Part shown: in pieces, positions 25,424 to 35,384 of the stretch | How positions within the stretch are numbered: the first letter of the stretch is position 1 | Layout of the letters: every line of letters starts with the position of its first letter | Program-made: the position numbers and the translations under genes | The notes under the pieces: model-generated | The model's database searches: none | What the model saw: only the letters and a program-made list of their open reading frames with translations | What the model was told of the DNA's origin: nothing | NCBI RefSeq assembly: GCF_009856355.1 | Contig: NZ_WMEW01000007.1 | Span: 62,001 to 126,000, forward strand | Direction: 5' to 3' | DNA from: Halobacillus litoralis | GTDB lineage: Bacteria > Bacillota > Bacilli > Bacillales > Halobacillaceae | DNA: 64,000 nt

Positions 25424-25495
25424 CCTTCTTGTCACAGGAGTTTTCTCTTATTAATATGGACAATAAAGATTTGGATAAAAAAGGAGAAGGATATC

Positions 25496-26473
25496 ATGAA
25501 AGCACTGCTTTTACATGAAAAGCGTGATTGGCGGGAAATGCAGGTAGAAGAGATTGAAAAACCAACCGCAGGAAACGGGGAAATTGTCGTTGAAGTCCAT
25601 GCGGCAGGATTGAATCCTGTGGATTACAAAACTGCAGGTAATGGGAATCCCAGCTGGGAGTACCCTCATATCCTTGGTCTTGATGTAGCCGGGGTTGTTA
25701 CAGAAACCGCTTCGGATGTCTCTTCGTTTAAGTTAGGAGATCGTGTCGTTTACCACGGGGACTTAACTAAGAAAGGTGGATTTGCAGAATATGCAGTCAT
25801 TCCGGCTCATACAGCATCAAAAATCCCTGACGAAGTAAGCTTTACCGAAGCGGCGGCTCTTCCTACGGCGGGATATACAGCCTATCAAGCGATTCACCGT
25901 AAGCTTCCGCTGGATCAGGTTCAGACCATCCTTATTCACGCCGGTGCCGGCGGGGTAGGCGGATTTGGAATCCAGCTGGCTAAAGCAGCCGGGAAAACGG
26001 TCTTAACGACAGCTTCTTCTTCCAACCACGATTATGTTTTGTCCCTTGGAGCGGACTATGCGATCGATTACCGCAATGAAGACGTGTATGAAAAAGTGAT
26101 GGAGATTACAGATGGTCGAGGGGTTGATGCTGTCGTCGATGCGGTGAGCAGCGAAAATGCAACCGCCTCTCTCGATTATACCGCGTTTATGGGGCACTTG
26201 GTATACATCGCGGGAGCTCCTGATTTTAAAAAGGTCCAACCCTTCACAACGGTCGTCTCTTATCATGAAATTGCTCTGGCGGCCGCTCATAGAGCAGATT
26301 TCCAGTCCCAGAAAGATCTTGCCGTTATCGGAGATGATCTGCTGAAATTGGTGAAGGAAGGGAACGTCTCTCCGCTTGTGGAGGAAACGATTGCGCTTAA
26401 AGACGTACCTGATGCTCTCATTCGTCTATCTGAACGGCATGTGAAAGGCAAGATTGTAGCTGAATTGAAGTAA
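25496..26473 (+). CDS. Quinone oxidoreductase, MDR superfamily (alcohol dehydrogenase-like)
   Basis: The 325-residue enzyme has the N-terminal GroES-like fold (GLNPVDYKTAGNG, GLDVAGVV) and an NADPH-binding Rossmann domain with ILIHAGAGGVGGFGIQLAKAAG. The zinc-binding cysteines of true alcohol dehydrogenases are absent, so a zinc-free quinone or enal reductase is likely. The start has AAAAGGAGAAGG. Its promoter region carries a direct repeat. It is followed by repeat remnant D and convergent murB. Confidence 0.88.
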   Translation: MKALLLHEKRDWREMQVEEIEKPTAGNGEIVVEVHAAGLNPVDYKTAGNGNPSWEYPHILGLDVAGVVTETASDVSSFKLGDRVVYHGDLTKKGGFAEYAVIPAHTASKIPDEVSFTEAAALPTAGYTAYQAIHRKLPLDQVQTILIHAGAGGVGGFGIQLAKAAGKTVLTTASSSNHDYVLSLGADYAIDYRNEDVYEKVMEITDGRGVDAVVDAVSSENATASLDYTAFMGHLVYIAGAPDFKKVQPFTTVVSYHEIALAAAHRADFQSQKDLAVIGDDLLKLVKEGNVSPLVEETIALKDVPDALIRLSERHVKGKIVAELK

Positions 26474-26555
26474 CAGAAAGCCTGCACGGGTTCTGAAGGC
26501 CATCGAAAAACGCCTTCCTATCAAGAGAAATGGCTAAAGGGGGTTTTTAATTCTC

Positions 26556-26690
26556 CCGATTCGCTTGTCGATGGATGCCTGCCGCGGGCGCGGCCTCAGC
26601 TGACGTGGTCAATAAGATCATTTGACCAAGTGGATCTTCGGCTCGCGCTCTTCCCGCAGGCGTCATCATCGAACGCTCATCGTGGAATCA
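26556..26690 (+). repeat. Interspersed non-coding repeat, remnant D (core 1 only)
   Basis: The segment GCCGCGGGCGCGGCCTCAGC, a TGGTCAAT/TTTGACCA stem, GGATCTTCGGCTCGCGC and TTCCCGCAGGCGTCATCATCGAACGCTC matches core 1 of copies A, B and C. The left and right ends and core 2 are not recognisable, and no terminator duplication remains. It lies between the convergent quinone reductase and murB genes. Confidence 0.8.
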
Positions 26691-26760
26691 ACGGTGTCCC
26701 ATGCCTCTTCACGTGTAAAAAAATCCAGTTTCCAGTGAAGAACACCGTAAAAGAAAAACG

Positions 26761-26794
26761 AAAAAGGCTGCGCCGTTGAATGCGCAGCCTTTTT
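26761..26794 (-). terminator. Intrinsic terminator of murB
   Basis: AAAAAGGCTGCGC and GCGCAGCCTTTTT form a bidirectional hairpin one base from the murB stop codon. Confidence 0.9.
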
Positions 26795-26795
26795 G

Positions 26796-27716
26796 TTATT
26801 CTTTATCTTCACCGATGATACGGACCTCACGCTCAAGGTCTACACCAAACTTCTCCTTAACAGTTTTCTGCACATGCTCGATCAGCGAGATGTAGTCAGT
26901 AGTCGAGGCATTATCCTTGTTCACGATAAATCCGGCGTGTTTCGTGGAAACTTCCGCTCCACCGATGTTCGTTCCCTGAAGGTTGCTGTCTTGAATCAGT
27001 TTCCCTGCGAAATAACCAGGCGGTCGTTTGAATACACTGCCGCAGGATGGATATTCAAGCGGCTGTTTGGATTCTCTTTTAAACGTCAGGTCATCCATCA
27101 TTTCTTTAATCTCTTCACGGGTGCCAGGGGTCAGGCGGAAACACGCCTCCACAACAATGTCGCCCCGATCAGGGATATTACTGGTACGGTAATCAAGGTC
27201 GAGCTCGGAAGCCATGCGTTTTACGAGTCTGCCTTCCTTGTCGACGACATACGCATGATCAAGAACATCTTTGATTTCTCCGCCATAGGCTCCAGCATTC
27301 ATGTACAATGCGCCTCCTACGGTGCCGGGAATACCGCAGGCAAACTCAAGACCGGCTAAATGTTTTTCAAGAGCAAAGCGGGAGGCGTCAATGATTCGGG
27401 CTCCACTTTGGGCTGTCACCATTTCTTCATCGGCATGGATAGCATTCAAATGCTTTAAATTAATGACTATTCCACGGATTCCGCCATCTTTAATAATGAG
27501 GTTGGAGCCGTTCCCCAGCAGCGTAAACGGGATTTCATCCTCATTGGACAGCTTGACGACATTTTGAATTTCTTCGTAAGACGTCGGCGTGATAAAGAAG
27601 TCCGCGTTTCCGCCCAGTTTTGTATAAAGGTGATCTTTTAAAGGTTCATCCACCTTTACGTTTTCCTCTTTGACAAGGTTCAACAGTTTATTATAAATCA
27701 TTTGTTTTTTTTCCAT
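26796..27716 (-). CDS. murB: UDP-N-acetylenolpyruvoylglucosamine reductase
   Basis: The 306-residue FAD enzyme reduces UDP-GlcNAc-enolpyruvate to UDP-MurNAc in peptidoglycan synthesis. Visible motifs are [61 protein letters not shown] and [10 protein letters not shown]. It has the short C-terminal arrangement of type II MurB. The ATG at 27716 follows AGGACGG; ATG 27722 is an alternative. It stands alone on the minus strand. Confidence 0.95.
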   Translation of the reverse strand: MEKKQMIYNKLLNLVKEENVKVDEPLKDHLYTKLGGNADFFITPTSYEEIQNVVKLSNEDEIPFTLLGNGSNLIIKDGGIRGIVINLKHLNAIHADEEMVTAQSGARIIDASRFALEKHLAGLEFACGIPGTVGGALYMNAGAYGGEIKDVLDHAYVVDKEGRLVKRMASELDLDYRTSNIPDRGDIVVEACFRLTPGTREEIKEMMDDLTFKRESKQPLEYPSCGSVFKRPPGYFAGKLIQDSNLQGTNIGGAEVSTKHAGFIVNKDNASTTDYISLIEHVQKTVKEKFGVDLEREVRIIGEDKE

Positions 27717-27963
27717 AAACATCCGTCCTATTTTTTGGTTTCCTCTAAGCAGTTTCGTACATTCCATGTAGGTTAGACCGGCTTGTTTGTAACAGTTTAT
27801 GACACGGACACCGGTATAGTGCGTTTCTCACTCTTCACAGTCACGTTTATTATTTTATCACAAAACCAACGGAACATTGAGTAGGAAATTCCGCATAGAG
27901 TCGATGGTTACAGGATAAAGGGCAGGCTTTTGTGAAAACTAAAGTCTATAGGAGGTGTAGGTA

Positions 27964-28122
27964 ATGGCACTTGATGTCCGTTGTGAGGTTAAAAACTGTG
28001 TCTACAACAAAAATGGCTCTGCCTGTGGCGCTGATGAAATTTTCGTCGTGAGTCATAAGGGAACAAAAGCTTCGAACAGTGAAGAAACCGACTGTAAAAC
28101 GTTTAAACCGGCAAATGTGTAA
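27964..28122 (+). CDS. DUF1540 small cysteine-rich protein
   Basis: The 52-residue protein has the spacing CEVKNCVYNKNGSACGADEI...CKTF, which fits the small DUF1540 domain, probably a metal-binding knuckle. The start has ATAGGAGGTGTAGG. It is missed by long-ORF searches. A terminator follows at once. The function is unknown. Confidence 0.8.
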   Translation: MALDVRCEVKNCVYNKNGSACGADEIFVVSHKGTKASNSEETDCKTFKPANV

Positions 28123-28136
28123 CTTCCTATAGAACC

Positions 28137-28164
28137 AGGCCTGTGATCCTGCAGGCCTTTTTTT
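28137..28164 (+). terminator. Intrinsic terminator of the DUF1540 gene
   Basis: AGGCCTG and CAGGCCT form a hairpin followed by seven T residues, 14 bases after the stop codon. Confidence 0.85.
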
Positions 28165-28313
28165 CTTATTTTTCCCGATAAGAAAGCGCTTAAATTAAAC
28201 GGAAGGTTCATTATATTCAGAAAAGTCATTGCCAAGAGCCCCTCTTGTTAGTATCATCATGATAAGTTGTTCCCAACGACAGAATAGATAAAAAGCAATG
28301 AGAGGTGTAAGGG

Positions 28314-30014
28314 ATGGACAAGACTAAAAAAGATTTGAGAATCAGAAGTAAAGTCATCAGTGAGGGTGTCAACCGTGTCCCGAACCGTTCCATGTTGAGA
28401 GCTGTTGGATTTAAGGATGAAGATTTCAAAAAACCTATGATCGGAATTGCCAGCACGTGGAGTGAAGTAACCCCGTGTAACGTACATATTGATAAACTGG
28501 CTGAGCAGGCAAAAGGTGGAGCATCGGATAATGGCGGGGCTCCGATGATTTTTAATACCATTACAGTGGCCGACGGGATTGCAATGGGCCACGAAGGAAT
28601 GTTTTATTCCCTTCCCAGCCGGGAAGTCATTGCGGATTCCATTGAAACAGTCACGAATGCCGAACGTCTTGATGGGATTGTAGCTATTGGAGGCTGTGAT
28701 AAGACAACTCCAGGCTGTCTCATATCGCTTGGCCGTTTAAACGTTCCATCGGTCTATGTCTACGGAGGTACCATCCAGCCGGGTAAACTCGATGGGGAAG
28801 ATATTGATATTGTTTCCTCTTTCGAAGCCGTTGGTCAGTATCACGAAGGCAGTATAGATGAAGAACAGCTGCACAGAGTCGAATGCCATGCATGTCCTGG
28901 TGCCGGAGCCTGCGGAGGAATGTACACGGCTAACACGATGGCTTCTGCCGTAGAGGCTCTTGGAATGAGTATCCCTGGGTCTTCCTCTACCCCTGCCGTT
29001 AATGACTATAAGGAAAACGAATGTCGACAGGCTGGAGAGCTCGTCGTTGATCTGCTTGAAAAGGAAATCTATCCACGGGATATCATGACAAAAGAAGCGT
29101 TCGAAAATGCCATCACGGTTGTCATGGCCCTTGGCGGATCGACCAACGCGTTTCTGCACCTGCTGGCTATGGCTCATTCCGCAGGAGTCGATCTGGAACT
29201 GGATGACTTTGAGCGCATCCGTCAGGAAGTCCCTCACATTGCCGACATGAAGCCGAGCGGGAAATATGTGATGCAGGACCTGTATGAAAGCGGCGGCGTG
29301 CCTGCGGTCATGAAGCTGCTTTTGGAAGAAGGGCTGCTTCACGGAGACTGTTTGACGGTTACCGGAAAAACAGTCGCTGAAAATCTGGCAGAGGTCCCAT
29401 CGTTGAAAGACGGCCAGAAAGTTATTGTTCCGTTTGATCAGCCGATCAAGCCGAAAGGTCCTCTAGTTGTGCTGAAAGGGAATCTGGCACCAGAAGGCGC
29501 TGTAGCCAAAATGTCCGGTCAGAAAATCAGCCGCTTCGAAGGACCTGCTAAAGTGTATAACAGTGAAGAAGAAGCAACGAATGCTATTGTCGGTGATGAC
29601 GTACAGGAAGGCGATGTCGTTGTCATCCGGAATGTAGGTCCAAAAGGCGGACCTGGAATGCCGGAGATGCTTTCCATTACCGCTATGATCGTAGGAAAAG
29701 GTCTTGGAGGGAAAGTGGCTCTGATTACCGACGGCCGTTTCTCCGGGGGATCCCACGGATTCGTCATCGGTCACGTCGCCCCTGAAGCCTATGTAGGCGG
29801 ACCGATCGGCCTTCTGGAAACCGGTGATACCATTACCATTGACAGTGAAACGCAGCAGATCAATTTTGATGTTAGTGATGAAGAGTACGAACGACGCAGA
29901 CAGGCATGGAAAAAACCTGAGCCGAAACACAAAACAGGGGTCCTGGCCAAGTATGCCCGTCTTGTATCTTCTTCTGCCAAAGGAGCCGTTACTGACCTCG
30001 ATTTAAATGAATAG
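28314..30014 (+). CDS. ilvD: Dihydroxy-acid dehydratase
   Basis: The 566-residue iron-sulfur enzyme makes 2-keto acids in valine, leucine and isoleucine synthesis. It shows [44 protein letters not shown] and near the end [21 protein letters not shown]. The cluster-ligand cysteines are present. The GAGAGGTGTAAGGG site supports the start. It stands apart from other ilv genes, with its own terminator. Confidence 0.97.
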   Translation: MDKTKKDLRIRSKVISEGVNRVPNRSMLRAVGFKDEDFKKPMIGIASTWSEVTPCNVHIDKLAEQAKGGASDNGGAPMIFNTITVADGIAMGHEGMFYSLPSREVIADSIETVTNAERLDGIVAIGGCDKTTPGCLISLGRLNVPSVYVYGGTIQPGKLDGEDIDIVSSFEAVGQYHEGSIDEEQLHRVECHACPGAGACGGMYTANTMASAVEALGMSIPGSSSTPAVNDYKENECRQAGELVVDLLEKEIYPRDIMTKEAFENAITVVMALGGSTNAFLHLLAMAHSAGVDLELDDFERIRQEVPHIADMKPSGKYVMQDLYESGGVPAVMKLLLEEGLLHGDCLTVTGKTVAENLAEVPSLKDGQKVIVPFDQPIKPKGPLVVLKGNLAPEGAVAKMSGQKISRFEGPAKVYNSEEEATNAIVGDDVQEGDVVVIRNVGPKGGPGMPEMLSITAMIVGKGLGGKVALITDGRFSGGSHGFVIGHVAPEAYVGGPIGLLETGDTITIDSETQQINFDVSDEEYERRRQAWKKPEPKHKTGVLAKYARLVSSSAKGAVTDLDLNE

Positions 30015-30024
30015 AAAGTCCTGT

Positions 30025-30055
30025 CCCACTCTCCCGATGAGAGTGGGATTCTTTT
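30025..30055 (+). terminator. Intrinsic terminator of ilvD
   Basis: CCCACTCTC and GAGAGTGGG form a hairpin followed by ATTCTTTT, ten bases after the ilvD stop. Confidence 0.8.
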
Positions 30056-30134
30056 ATGCCTTGTCAGGCAAAGAAAAGGTTGGGCAGGTATTTCCAGCAA
30101 AGTATCGAAATACAGAGAGGAAGGAGAGTGAAAG

Positions 30135-30707
30135 ATGAAAATTGGATTGGTAAGACACGGCAGTACATCATGGAATAAAGAGAAACGGGCTCAGGGAGGC
30201 TCGGATATCCCTTTGGATGATGAAGGCACTGAACAGGCAGTCAGACTTTCCACGCGGCTGAAAAAAGAATCGTGGGATGCTTTGTACAGCAGTCCGTTAA
30301 AAAGAGCCGTCCAGACAGCAGAGGTGGCTGCCAGGGAGTTAAGCATAGGCATTCAACTGGATGACCGTCTTCAGGAAGTCGGGGGAGGTCAAATAGAAGG
30401 AACGACAGAAGCGCAGCGGATTGAAAAATGGGGGGAGAACTGGCGGGACCTCGACCTGGGGAGAGAGCCGCTGGAAGATGTTCTCAAGCGCTGCCGATCT
30501 TTTATAGAGGACTTGGTGGAGAAACACCCGGGGCAGCATGTTTTAGTAATAAGTCACGGCGGCATCATCAGTCAAATTCTCCAGATGCTGGACTCAGCGC
30601 ATGTAAAGGAAGAAACGATGAAAAACACATCGGTTTCAGAAGTCGTGTTCCGTGATAACGAATGGTCTTGTGAACCCTTCAACTGCACACGGCATCTGGA
30701 TATATAA
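30135..30707 (+). CDS. Histidine phosphatase family protein
   Basis: The 190-residue protein has the phosphohistidine motif LVRHGSTSWN near the start, SSPLKRAVQTAE at about 54, and the second histidine in LVISHGGII at about 143. It is a cofactor-independent-length relative of phosphoglycerate mutases, more likely a small-molecule phosphatase; the substrate is unknown. The start has GAGAGGAAGGAGAG. Confidence 0.88.
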   Translation: MKIGLVRHGSTSWNKEKRAQGGSDIPLDDEGTEQAVRLSTRLKKESWDALYSSPLKRAVQTAEVAARELSIGIQLDDRLQEVGGGQIEGTTEAQRIEKWGENWRDLDLGREPLEDVLKRCRSFIEDLVEKHPGQHVLVISHGGIISQILQMLDSAHVKEETMKNTSVSEVVFRDNEWSCEPFNCTRHLDI

Positions 30708-30814
30708 AAAGACGTAGTTGTCATGAAAGCTCTTCGCCATTCGTAACATCTGGGGGGACGGGAGAAGTGGATTTGTTTTGTTCAGAACAAGAATATCCTT
30801 TTTCCAGAACATCC

Positions 30815-30852
30815 AAAAGGGACGGACGGGTAATTTCCCGTCCGTCCCTTTT
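30815..30852. terminator. Strong bidirectional intrinsic terminator
   Basis: AAAAGGGACGGACGGG pairs perfectly with CCCGTCCGTCCCTTTT (16 bp) around a six-base loop. It lies between the convergent phosphatase and VOC genes. No repeat element is present at this junction. Confidence 0.93.
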
Positions 30853-30854
30853 GT

Positions 30855-31265
30855 TTATTCTTTCGTATAGTTCAAGTCCCAGGTGATGCCGTAGGGGTCT
30901 TTCACTTTAGCGAATGTGGCTCCCCAGAAGGTATCCTGCAGTTCCATGATAACCGTCCCTTTTTCCTGCAGGCGTTTGTAAATCGTTTCGATTTCTTCCG
31001 GACTGTCCATTTCCAAAGCCATGGAAATGTTGCTTCCAATTTGAACAGGCTGATCTAAGAAAGAGTCAGAGACCATGAAAAAGAGCGGGCCTTTTTTGAA
31101 CCGGGCATGCATGAGCCGGTCATCCATTTCAGATGGCGTTTCGAAGTCTGCCTCACCGAACGTCTGCCTGTTTGTAATCTCACCTTCAAATATTTCCTTG
31201 TAATAGTTTAGTGCTTCTTCTGCCTGACCATTAAAAGTGAAATACGGGACAGCCTGATCTTTCAT
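30855..31265 (-). CDS. VOC-superfamily (PhnB/glyoxalase-like) protein
   Basis: The 136-residue protein starts VPYFTFNGQAEEALNYYKEIF and ends FWGATFAKVKDPYGITWDLNY, the paired patterns of PhnB-like VOC proteins. It is probably a dimeric metal-binding enzyme or binding protein of unknown substrate. The ATG at 31265 follows AAAGGAGTG; the longer frame to 31373 has no ribosome binding site. Confidence 0.85.
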   Translation of the reverse strand: MKDQAVPYFTFNGQAEEALNYYKEIFEGEITNRQTFGEADFETPSEMDDRLMHARFKKGPLFFMVSDSFLDQPVQIGSNISMALEMDSPEEIETIYKRLQEKGTVIMELQDTFWGATFAKVKDPYGITWDLNYTKE

Positions 31266-31602
31266 AGTGAACACTCCTTTTTTATTGGGGTTGTATGAAC
31301 AGTATAGCTGTTTCTGTACAGCTGAACAAGAACGTTTGTTCCTGTTCGGGCTGTAATCGTACAAATTTTTCATTCAAGATTATGAACCGCTTACAATAAA
31401 GTATAGCACGACCGCAGTCTCATACGTAAAGCGTATAAGTATTCTCATAGATACATGTTGGTGTTTCAGCGCTGATCTACATAGGCTGATACACAATTAT
31501 AAAAAATTTTCAAAAAACGGTTGCAATTTCCTGCTCTCCGAAGTAAACTGTACCATAACAGATAAACAAAATAACTTCTGTTATAACAAAGGAGGAAAAT
31601 GA
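31266..31602. other. Divergent intergenic region
   Basis: The 337-bp region holds the promoters of the VOC gene (minus) and of the small zinc-ribbon gene (plus). ATAACAG (31555-31561) and CTGTTAT (31578-31584) form an inverted repeat just before the AAAGGAGG site of the latter and could be an operator or RNA hairpin. I see no other gene. Confidence 0.5.
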
Positions 31603-31719
31603 ATGAATTATCCGAAAGCTGTTTCCATGCCGTGTCCGCAATGTGGTTCTGAGGTTGAAAATCATCATTATACCTATATGTTGGAATGTGACCACTGCCT
31701 GTCTAAAAAAGAGGAATAA
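31603..31719 (+). CDS. Small zinc-ribbon protein, YhfH-like
   Basis: The 38-residue protein has two CxxC pairs (MPCPQCGSEV and LECDHCLS) and resembles Bacillus YhfH. The ATG at 31603 follows AAAGGAGGAAAATGA; another ATG at 31599 in a different frame does not give a cysteine-rich product. The role is unknown. Confidence 0.75.
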   Translation: MNYPKAVSMPCPQCGSEVENHHYTYMLECDHCLSKKEE

Positions 31720-31803
31720 TTCTGCCGTAACTGTTATATATCAGTTTATTATTAAATTATTTATTATGTAACAGAAAGAAAGTCAATGAAAGGGGATGCA
31801 GAG

Positions 31804-33090
31804 ATGAACGAACGTGTTGAAGCATTGAAGGAGACCTGGAAAGAAGATGAGCGGTGGAAAGGGATTGAAAGGCCTTATGAACCTGAAGAAGTCATTCGGT
31901 TGAGAGGTTCCATTGATATTACACATACGCTGGCAGAGAATGGAGCCCGCAAGCTATGGAATCTTCTTCATAAGGAAGAGTATGTGCATGCGCTGGGAGC
32001 TTTAACGGGCAATCAGGCGATGCAGCAGGTGAAAGCCGGATTGAAGGCGATATACTTAAGTGGATGGCAGGTCGCAGCCGATGCGAACCTCTCGGGCCAG
32101 ATGTATCCTGATCAGAGCCTGTACCCTGCCAACAGCGTCCCCCAGGTGGTTAAGCGGATCAATCAGGCCCTTCAGAGAGCGGATCAGATTCATTATATGG
32201 AAGGCAGGGAGGAAATCGATTGGTTTGCGCCGATTGTCGCGGACGCAGAAGCCGGTTTTGGAGGACAGTTAAATGTATTTGAGTTAATGAAGGGAATGAT
32301 CGAGGCAGGGGCTGCCGGTGTACACTTTGAGGATCAGCTCTCTTCAGAGAAAAAATGCGGGCATCTTGGAGGCAAGGTGCTGCTGCCGACGCAGACCGCT
32401 GTCCGCAACTTGATTTCCGCCCGGTTTGCCGCTGATGTCATGGGGGTACCTACCTTGATCATTGCGCGGACGGACGCCAACGCTGCTGACCTCATCACCA
32501 GTGATATTGATGATCAGGATGCTCCATTTCTAACAGGGGAGCGGACGGCAGAAGGCTTTTATAAAACGAGTGCTGGGATTGATCAGGCGATTGCCAGAGG
32601 GATTGCCTATGCCCCATATGCAGATCTGGTATGGTGTGAAACTTCTGAGCCGGACTTGGACGAAGCCCGCCGTTTTGCTGAAGCGGTTCATGAAAAATTC
32701 CCTGGGAAATGGCTGGCCTACAATTGTTCTCCTTCATTTAACTGGAAGAAGAAGCTGAGTGATGAAACCATTGCCTCTTTCCAGAGAGAACTGGCGGTTA
32801 TGGGATACAAATTCCAGTTTGTCACACTTGCTGGATTCCATGCCTTGAACCACAGCATGTTCGAATTGGCCCGCCAATATAAAGACCACGGCATGGCTGC
32901 CTATTCACAATTACAGCAGGCAGAGTTTGCAAGTGAAGCACATGGGTACTCAGCCACACGTCACCAGAGGGAAGTCGGGACAGGATATTTTGATGAAGTG
33001 GCTCAAGTGATTACGGGAGGCACGTCATCCACAACCGCGTTAAAAGGGTCCACCGAGACGGAACAGTTTTCCGGGACCATCCATTCTTAA
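31804..33090 (+). CDS. aceA: Isocitrate lyase
   Basis: The 428-residue enzyme splits isocitrate to succinate and glyoxylate in the glyoxylate shunt. It shows [25 protein letters not shown] in pieces, ADAEAGFGG, the signature [11 protein letters not shown] with the catalytic cysteine, and YNCSPSFNW. The ATG at 31804 follows AAAGGGGATGC. Malate synthase is not in the window. B. subtilis 168 lacks this enzyme, so the shunt points to growth on acetate or fatty acids, in line with fadNAE downstream. Confidence 0.96.
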   Translation: MNERVEALKETWKEDERWKGIERPYEPEEVIRLRGSIDITHTLAENGARKLWNLLHKEEYVHALGALTGNQAMQQVKAGLKAIYLSGWQVAADANLSGQMYPDQSLYPANSVPQVVKRINQALQRADQIHYMEGREEIDWFAPIVADAEAGFGGQLNVFELMKGMIEAGAAGVHFEDQLSSEKKCGHLGGKVLLPTQTAVRNLISARFAADVMGVPTLIIARTDANAADLITSDIDDQDAPFLTGERTAEGFYKTSAGIDQAIARGIAYAPYADLVWCETSEPDLDEARRFAEAVHEKFPGKWLAYNCSPSFNWKKKLSDETIASFQRELAVMGYKFQFVTLAGFHALNHSMFELARQYKDHGMAAYSQLQQAEFASEAHGYSATRHQREVGTGYFDEVAQVITGGTSSTTALKGSTETEQFSGTIHS

Positions 33091-33097
33091 TGAATCG

Positions 33098-33122
33098 CCC
33101 GCCAATTATTTGGCGGGTTTTT
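33098..33122 (+). terminator. Intrinsic terminator of aceA
   Basis: CCCGCCA and TGGCGGG form a hairpin followed by five T residues, eight bases after the aceA stop. Confidence 0.85.
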
Positions 33123-33207
33123 GTGTGGGACGACGTACAAAATACGCTTCGTGTAATAGGGTATGTTATCAAGCCTTTTCAGTGCTCTAAGAAACGGGAG
33201 TGATGAC

Positions 33208-34647
33208 ATGCCGGTGATTACTGGAAAAGAATACATCCAACGCATCAATGCCAGGCAGTCCGACGTATGGCTGCGCGGAAAACGGGTGGAGGGAAACATC
33301 TCGGATCATGAAGCCTTTGAAGGGGTAATGAAAAGTCAGGCCGCTCTTTATGATTTACAAAACTCTCCATCCTTGGAAGGGCAGATGGTGTATAAATCTG
33401 AAACGACGGGAAACAAAATCGGTCTTTCCTACCTCATTCCGAAAACACGGGCGGAGCTGGAGAAACGAAGAACAATGATTCAGCATTGGGCGCGTTATTC
33501 CGGAGGTGTGATGGGGAGGAGTCCGGATTATATGAATACCGTCCTCGCTTCTTTTGCCGCATCCGTAGATGTGCTTGATAATGAGCCCGGCTGTTTTCCG
33601 GACCGGCTGTTGTCTTTTTATGAGTACGCCCGGGAGAATGACCTTTCCTTTACCCATACCTTCGTCAATCCCCAGTCCAACCGCTCCAGTCTTGCCTTTT
33701 TGGAAAAAGACGTCACGAATGCAGCTATAATCGATCATACGGAGGAAGGAATCGTCATTGACGGGGCTAAGCTTCTTGCGACACAGGGAGGGATTACCGA
33801 TGAGCTCCTGGTCTTTTCAGCGCCAGGCGCCCAGGACAGTTCACAGGCGTATGGTTTTTCCATTCCAAGTAATACACAAGGCGTGTCTTTTGTCTGCCGG
33901 GAGTCCTTCGCTAAAAGCGGCTCACATTTCGATTACCCCCTTTCCTCCCGCTTTGAAGAAATGGACACGGTTGTTTTATTTAATCAAGTTCTCGTGCCGT
34001 GGGACCGTGTCTTTCTTTATGAAAACCTCCGTGCTGCGACCAACCTTTATGTCCATGGCAAGTTTGTTCCCTTTACCCTTCATCAAATTGCTTCCAGGCA
34101 GATTGTGAAGACGGAGTTCATTCTCGGTCTTGCTCAATCCATCGTAGAGATGATTAATATCAGCGATTATCAGCATGTGCAGAGTAAAGTGGTGGAAATC
34201 ATGAAAGGGCTGGAGACGATGAAGGCCCTGATGGTAAAGGCTGAATTTGAAGGTGAAGTGGATGGAACGGGGGTGTTCGTTCCGAATCAAGTGCCTCTTT
34301 ATGTAGCGGTCAATCAATTTCAAGAGCTGTATCCTCGCTTTACAGAAATCATTCAGCTCCTGGGTGCGAGTGGGATGATGACCATCCCTTCTGACGCCGA
34401 TTTTCAGGGTGAGCGGGGCGGAGATCTGGATCATTATCTCAGGGGCGCCGAAAAAGAAGGAAAGGAGCGGGTCGCATTGTTCCGCCTGGCCTGGGATATG
34501 ACGATGAGCAGCTTCGGAGCTCGACAGACGTTATATGAACGGTTCTTTTTCGGGGATCCTGTCCGTCTTTCCCAGACCATTTACCGGCTGTACGATGATA
34601 CGGAAATGGTAAGCTGGATCGATCAGTATATAAAAAAAGCTGACTAG
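33208..34647 (+). CDS. HpaB-family flavin-dependent hydroxylase, YoaI-like
   Basis: The 479-residue protein resembles the oxygenase part of 4-hydroxyphenylacetate 3-monooxygenase (HpaB) and B. subtilis YoaI. Patterns include WARYSGGVMGRSPDYMNTVLASFA, FTHTFVNPQSNRS and VLVPWDRVFLYEN. Such enzymes use FADH2 from a separate reductase; none is encoded nearby. The ATG at 33208 follows ACGGGAG; 33163 is possible but has no site. The stop codon lies inside the terminator hairpin that repeat E has duplicated. Confidence 0.88.
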   Translation: MPVITGKEYIQRINARQSDVWLRGKRVEGNISDHEAFEGVMKSQAALYDLQNSPSLEGQMVYKSETTGNKIGLSYLIPKTRAELEKRRTMIQHWARYSGGVMGRSPDYMNTVLASFAASVDVLDNEPGCFPDRLLSFYEYARENDLSFTHTFVNPQSNRSSLAFLEKDVTNAAIIDHTEEGIVIDGAKLLATQGGITDELLVFSAPGAQDSSQAYGFSIPSNTQGVSFVCRESFAKSGSHFDYPLSSRFEEMDTVVLFNQVLVPWDRVFLYENLRAATNLYVHGKFVPFTLHQIASRQIVKTEFILGLAQSIVEMINISDYQHVQSKVVEIMKGLETMKALMVKAEFEGEVDGTGVFVPNQVPLYVAVNQFQELYPRFTEIIQLLGASGMMTIPSDADFQGERGGDLDHYLRGAEKEGKERVALFRLAWDMTMSSFGARQTLYERFFFGDPVRLSQTIYRLYDDTEMVSWIDQYIKKAD

Positions 34648-34661
34648 TAAAGTCAGCTTTT
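34633..34661 (+). terminator. Intrinsic terminator, left copy of a duplicated hairpin
   Basis: AAAAGCTGACT and AGTCAGCTTTT form a hairpin; the stop codon of the hydroxylase gene is in the loop. The same 29 bp recur without mismatch at 35105-35133, flanking repeat E. Confidence 0.9.
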
Positions 34662-35104
34662 CAGCTTGTAGAGAAATTCCTGTTTCTTTCTTACCACCAG
34701 GAGCGTAAGCCCCTTCCCTTTCCGCGGACGAGCGCCCGGGCTTTCTCGCAAAACCCACGCTCGGCGATCCCGGCCCACTCGTTCTTCCGCAGGAGTGGAA
34801 GGGGCACCGCTCCTTGGACGTTCTTTAAAATCGACAAAGACTCTTCTTCATCCCGCTCACCCTTGCTGGGTGGAGGGCAGTCTTTTTCATATTCCGGCAG
34901 GCAGCCGTCATCAGCGCAGCCTATGTTGTGCTTTTGAATGTGCGAACCTGCTTAGTGCACAAGCTTTCTCCTATATATTCCAATGTCGGCACGAGGAACG
35001 TTCGGCGGTGATGCCCGCGGCTTCATCCACCAACAAGCGGAATGTGACCTTTCACACGATAAATGGACAGCTCCAACTGATTAACACAGGCTTTTTCTAT
35101 AGCC
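34662..35104 (-). repeat. Interspersed non-coding repeat, copy E (443 bp, inverted)
   Basis: This copy is in the opposite orientation to A-D. It starts with CAGCTTGTAGAGAAA (right end, reversed) and ends with GGCTTTTTCTATAGCC (left end, reversed). Core 2 is at about 34698-34805 and the internal hairpin at about 34840-34887. Core 1 is largely deleted, with only ends near 34990-35040 left (GTTCGGCGGTGATGCCCGCGG, then TTCATCCACCAACAAGCGGA). It is bounded by a perfect 29-bp terminator duplication. Confidence 0.87.
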
Positions 35105-35133
35105 AAAAAAGCTGACTAGTAAAGTCAGCTTTT
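35105..35133 (-). terminator. Intrinsic terminator, right copy of the duplicated hairpin
   Basis: It is identical to 34633-34661. On the minus strand it begins at the stop codon of the sspL-like gene and is its natural terminator. Confidence 0.88.
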
Positions 35134-35268
35134 ATCGTTTTGCATTGCTTTTTTTGGCTTTCTGTTCGAGTTGGGAATCCGGCTGCTGATCAGCCGCATC
35201 TTCGGTTAATCCCTGTGGATTGACCGAGGCTTTTCCTCTTCCTTTAAATGCATTTTTTTTTTGCTCAT
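35132..35268 (-). pseudogene. sspL: sspL-like small acid-soluble spore protein gene with a frameshift in an A10 run
   Basis: An ATG at 35268 follows GGAGGTGGAGGG, but after MSKKK its frame stops after 20 codons. One frame over, the sequence after a run of ten A encodes NAFKGRGKASVNPQGLTED...QLEQKAKKSNAKR, whose ending closely matches my recollection of B. subtilis SspL (ERAKKSNTKR). No start codon exists in that frame. The frames join if the run had 8 or 11 A. It may be a true mutation, a sequencing error in a homopolymer, or slippage during expression. Confidence 0.7.
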
Positions 35269-35333
35269 ACCCTCCACCTCCTTATAGTAGGTTGTGACAG
35301 GTGGGGAGATTTCATCCTGAAAGGTTCTGGATG

Positions 35334-35363
35334 GAATGTTCCGTTATGGATACGAGCATTCTA
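35334..35363 (+). promoter_or_regulatory. Sigma-G/sigma-F-type promoter of the YozQ-like gene
   Basis: GAATG (35334-35338) and CATTCTA (35357-35363) are separated by 18 bp. This fits the forespore consensus GHATR-N18-CATNNTA and supports expression in the developing spore. Confidence 0.65.
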
Positions 35364-35384
35364 AAAGAGAAGGAGGGATGATAA

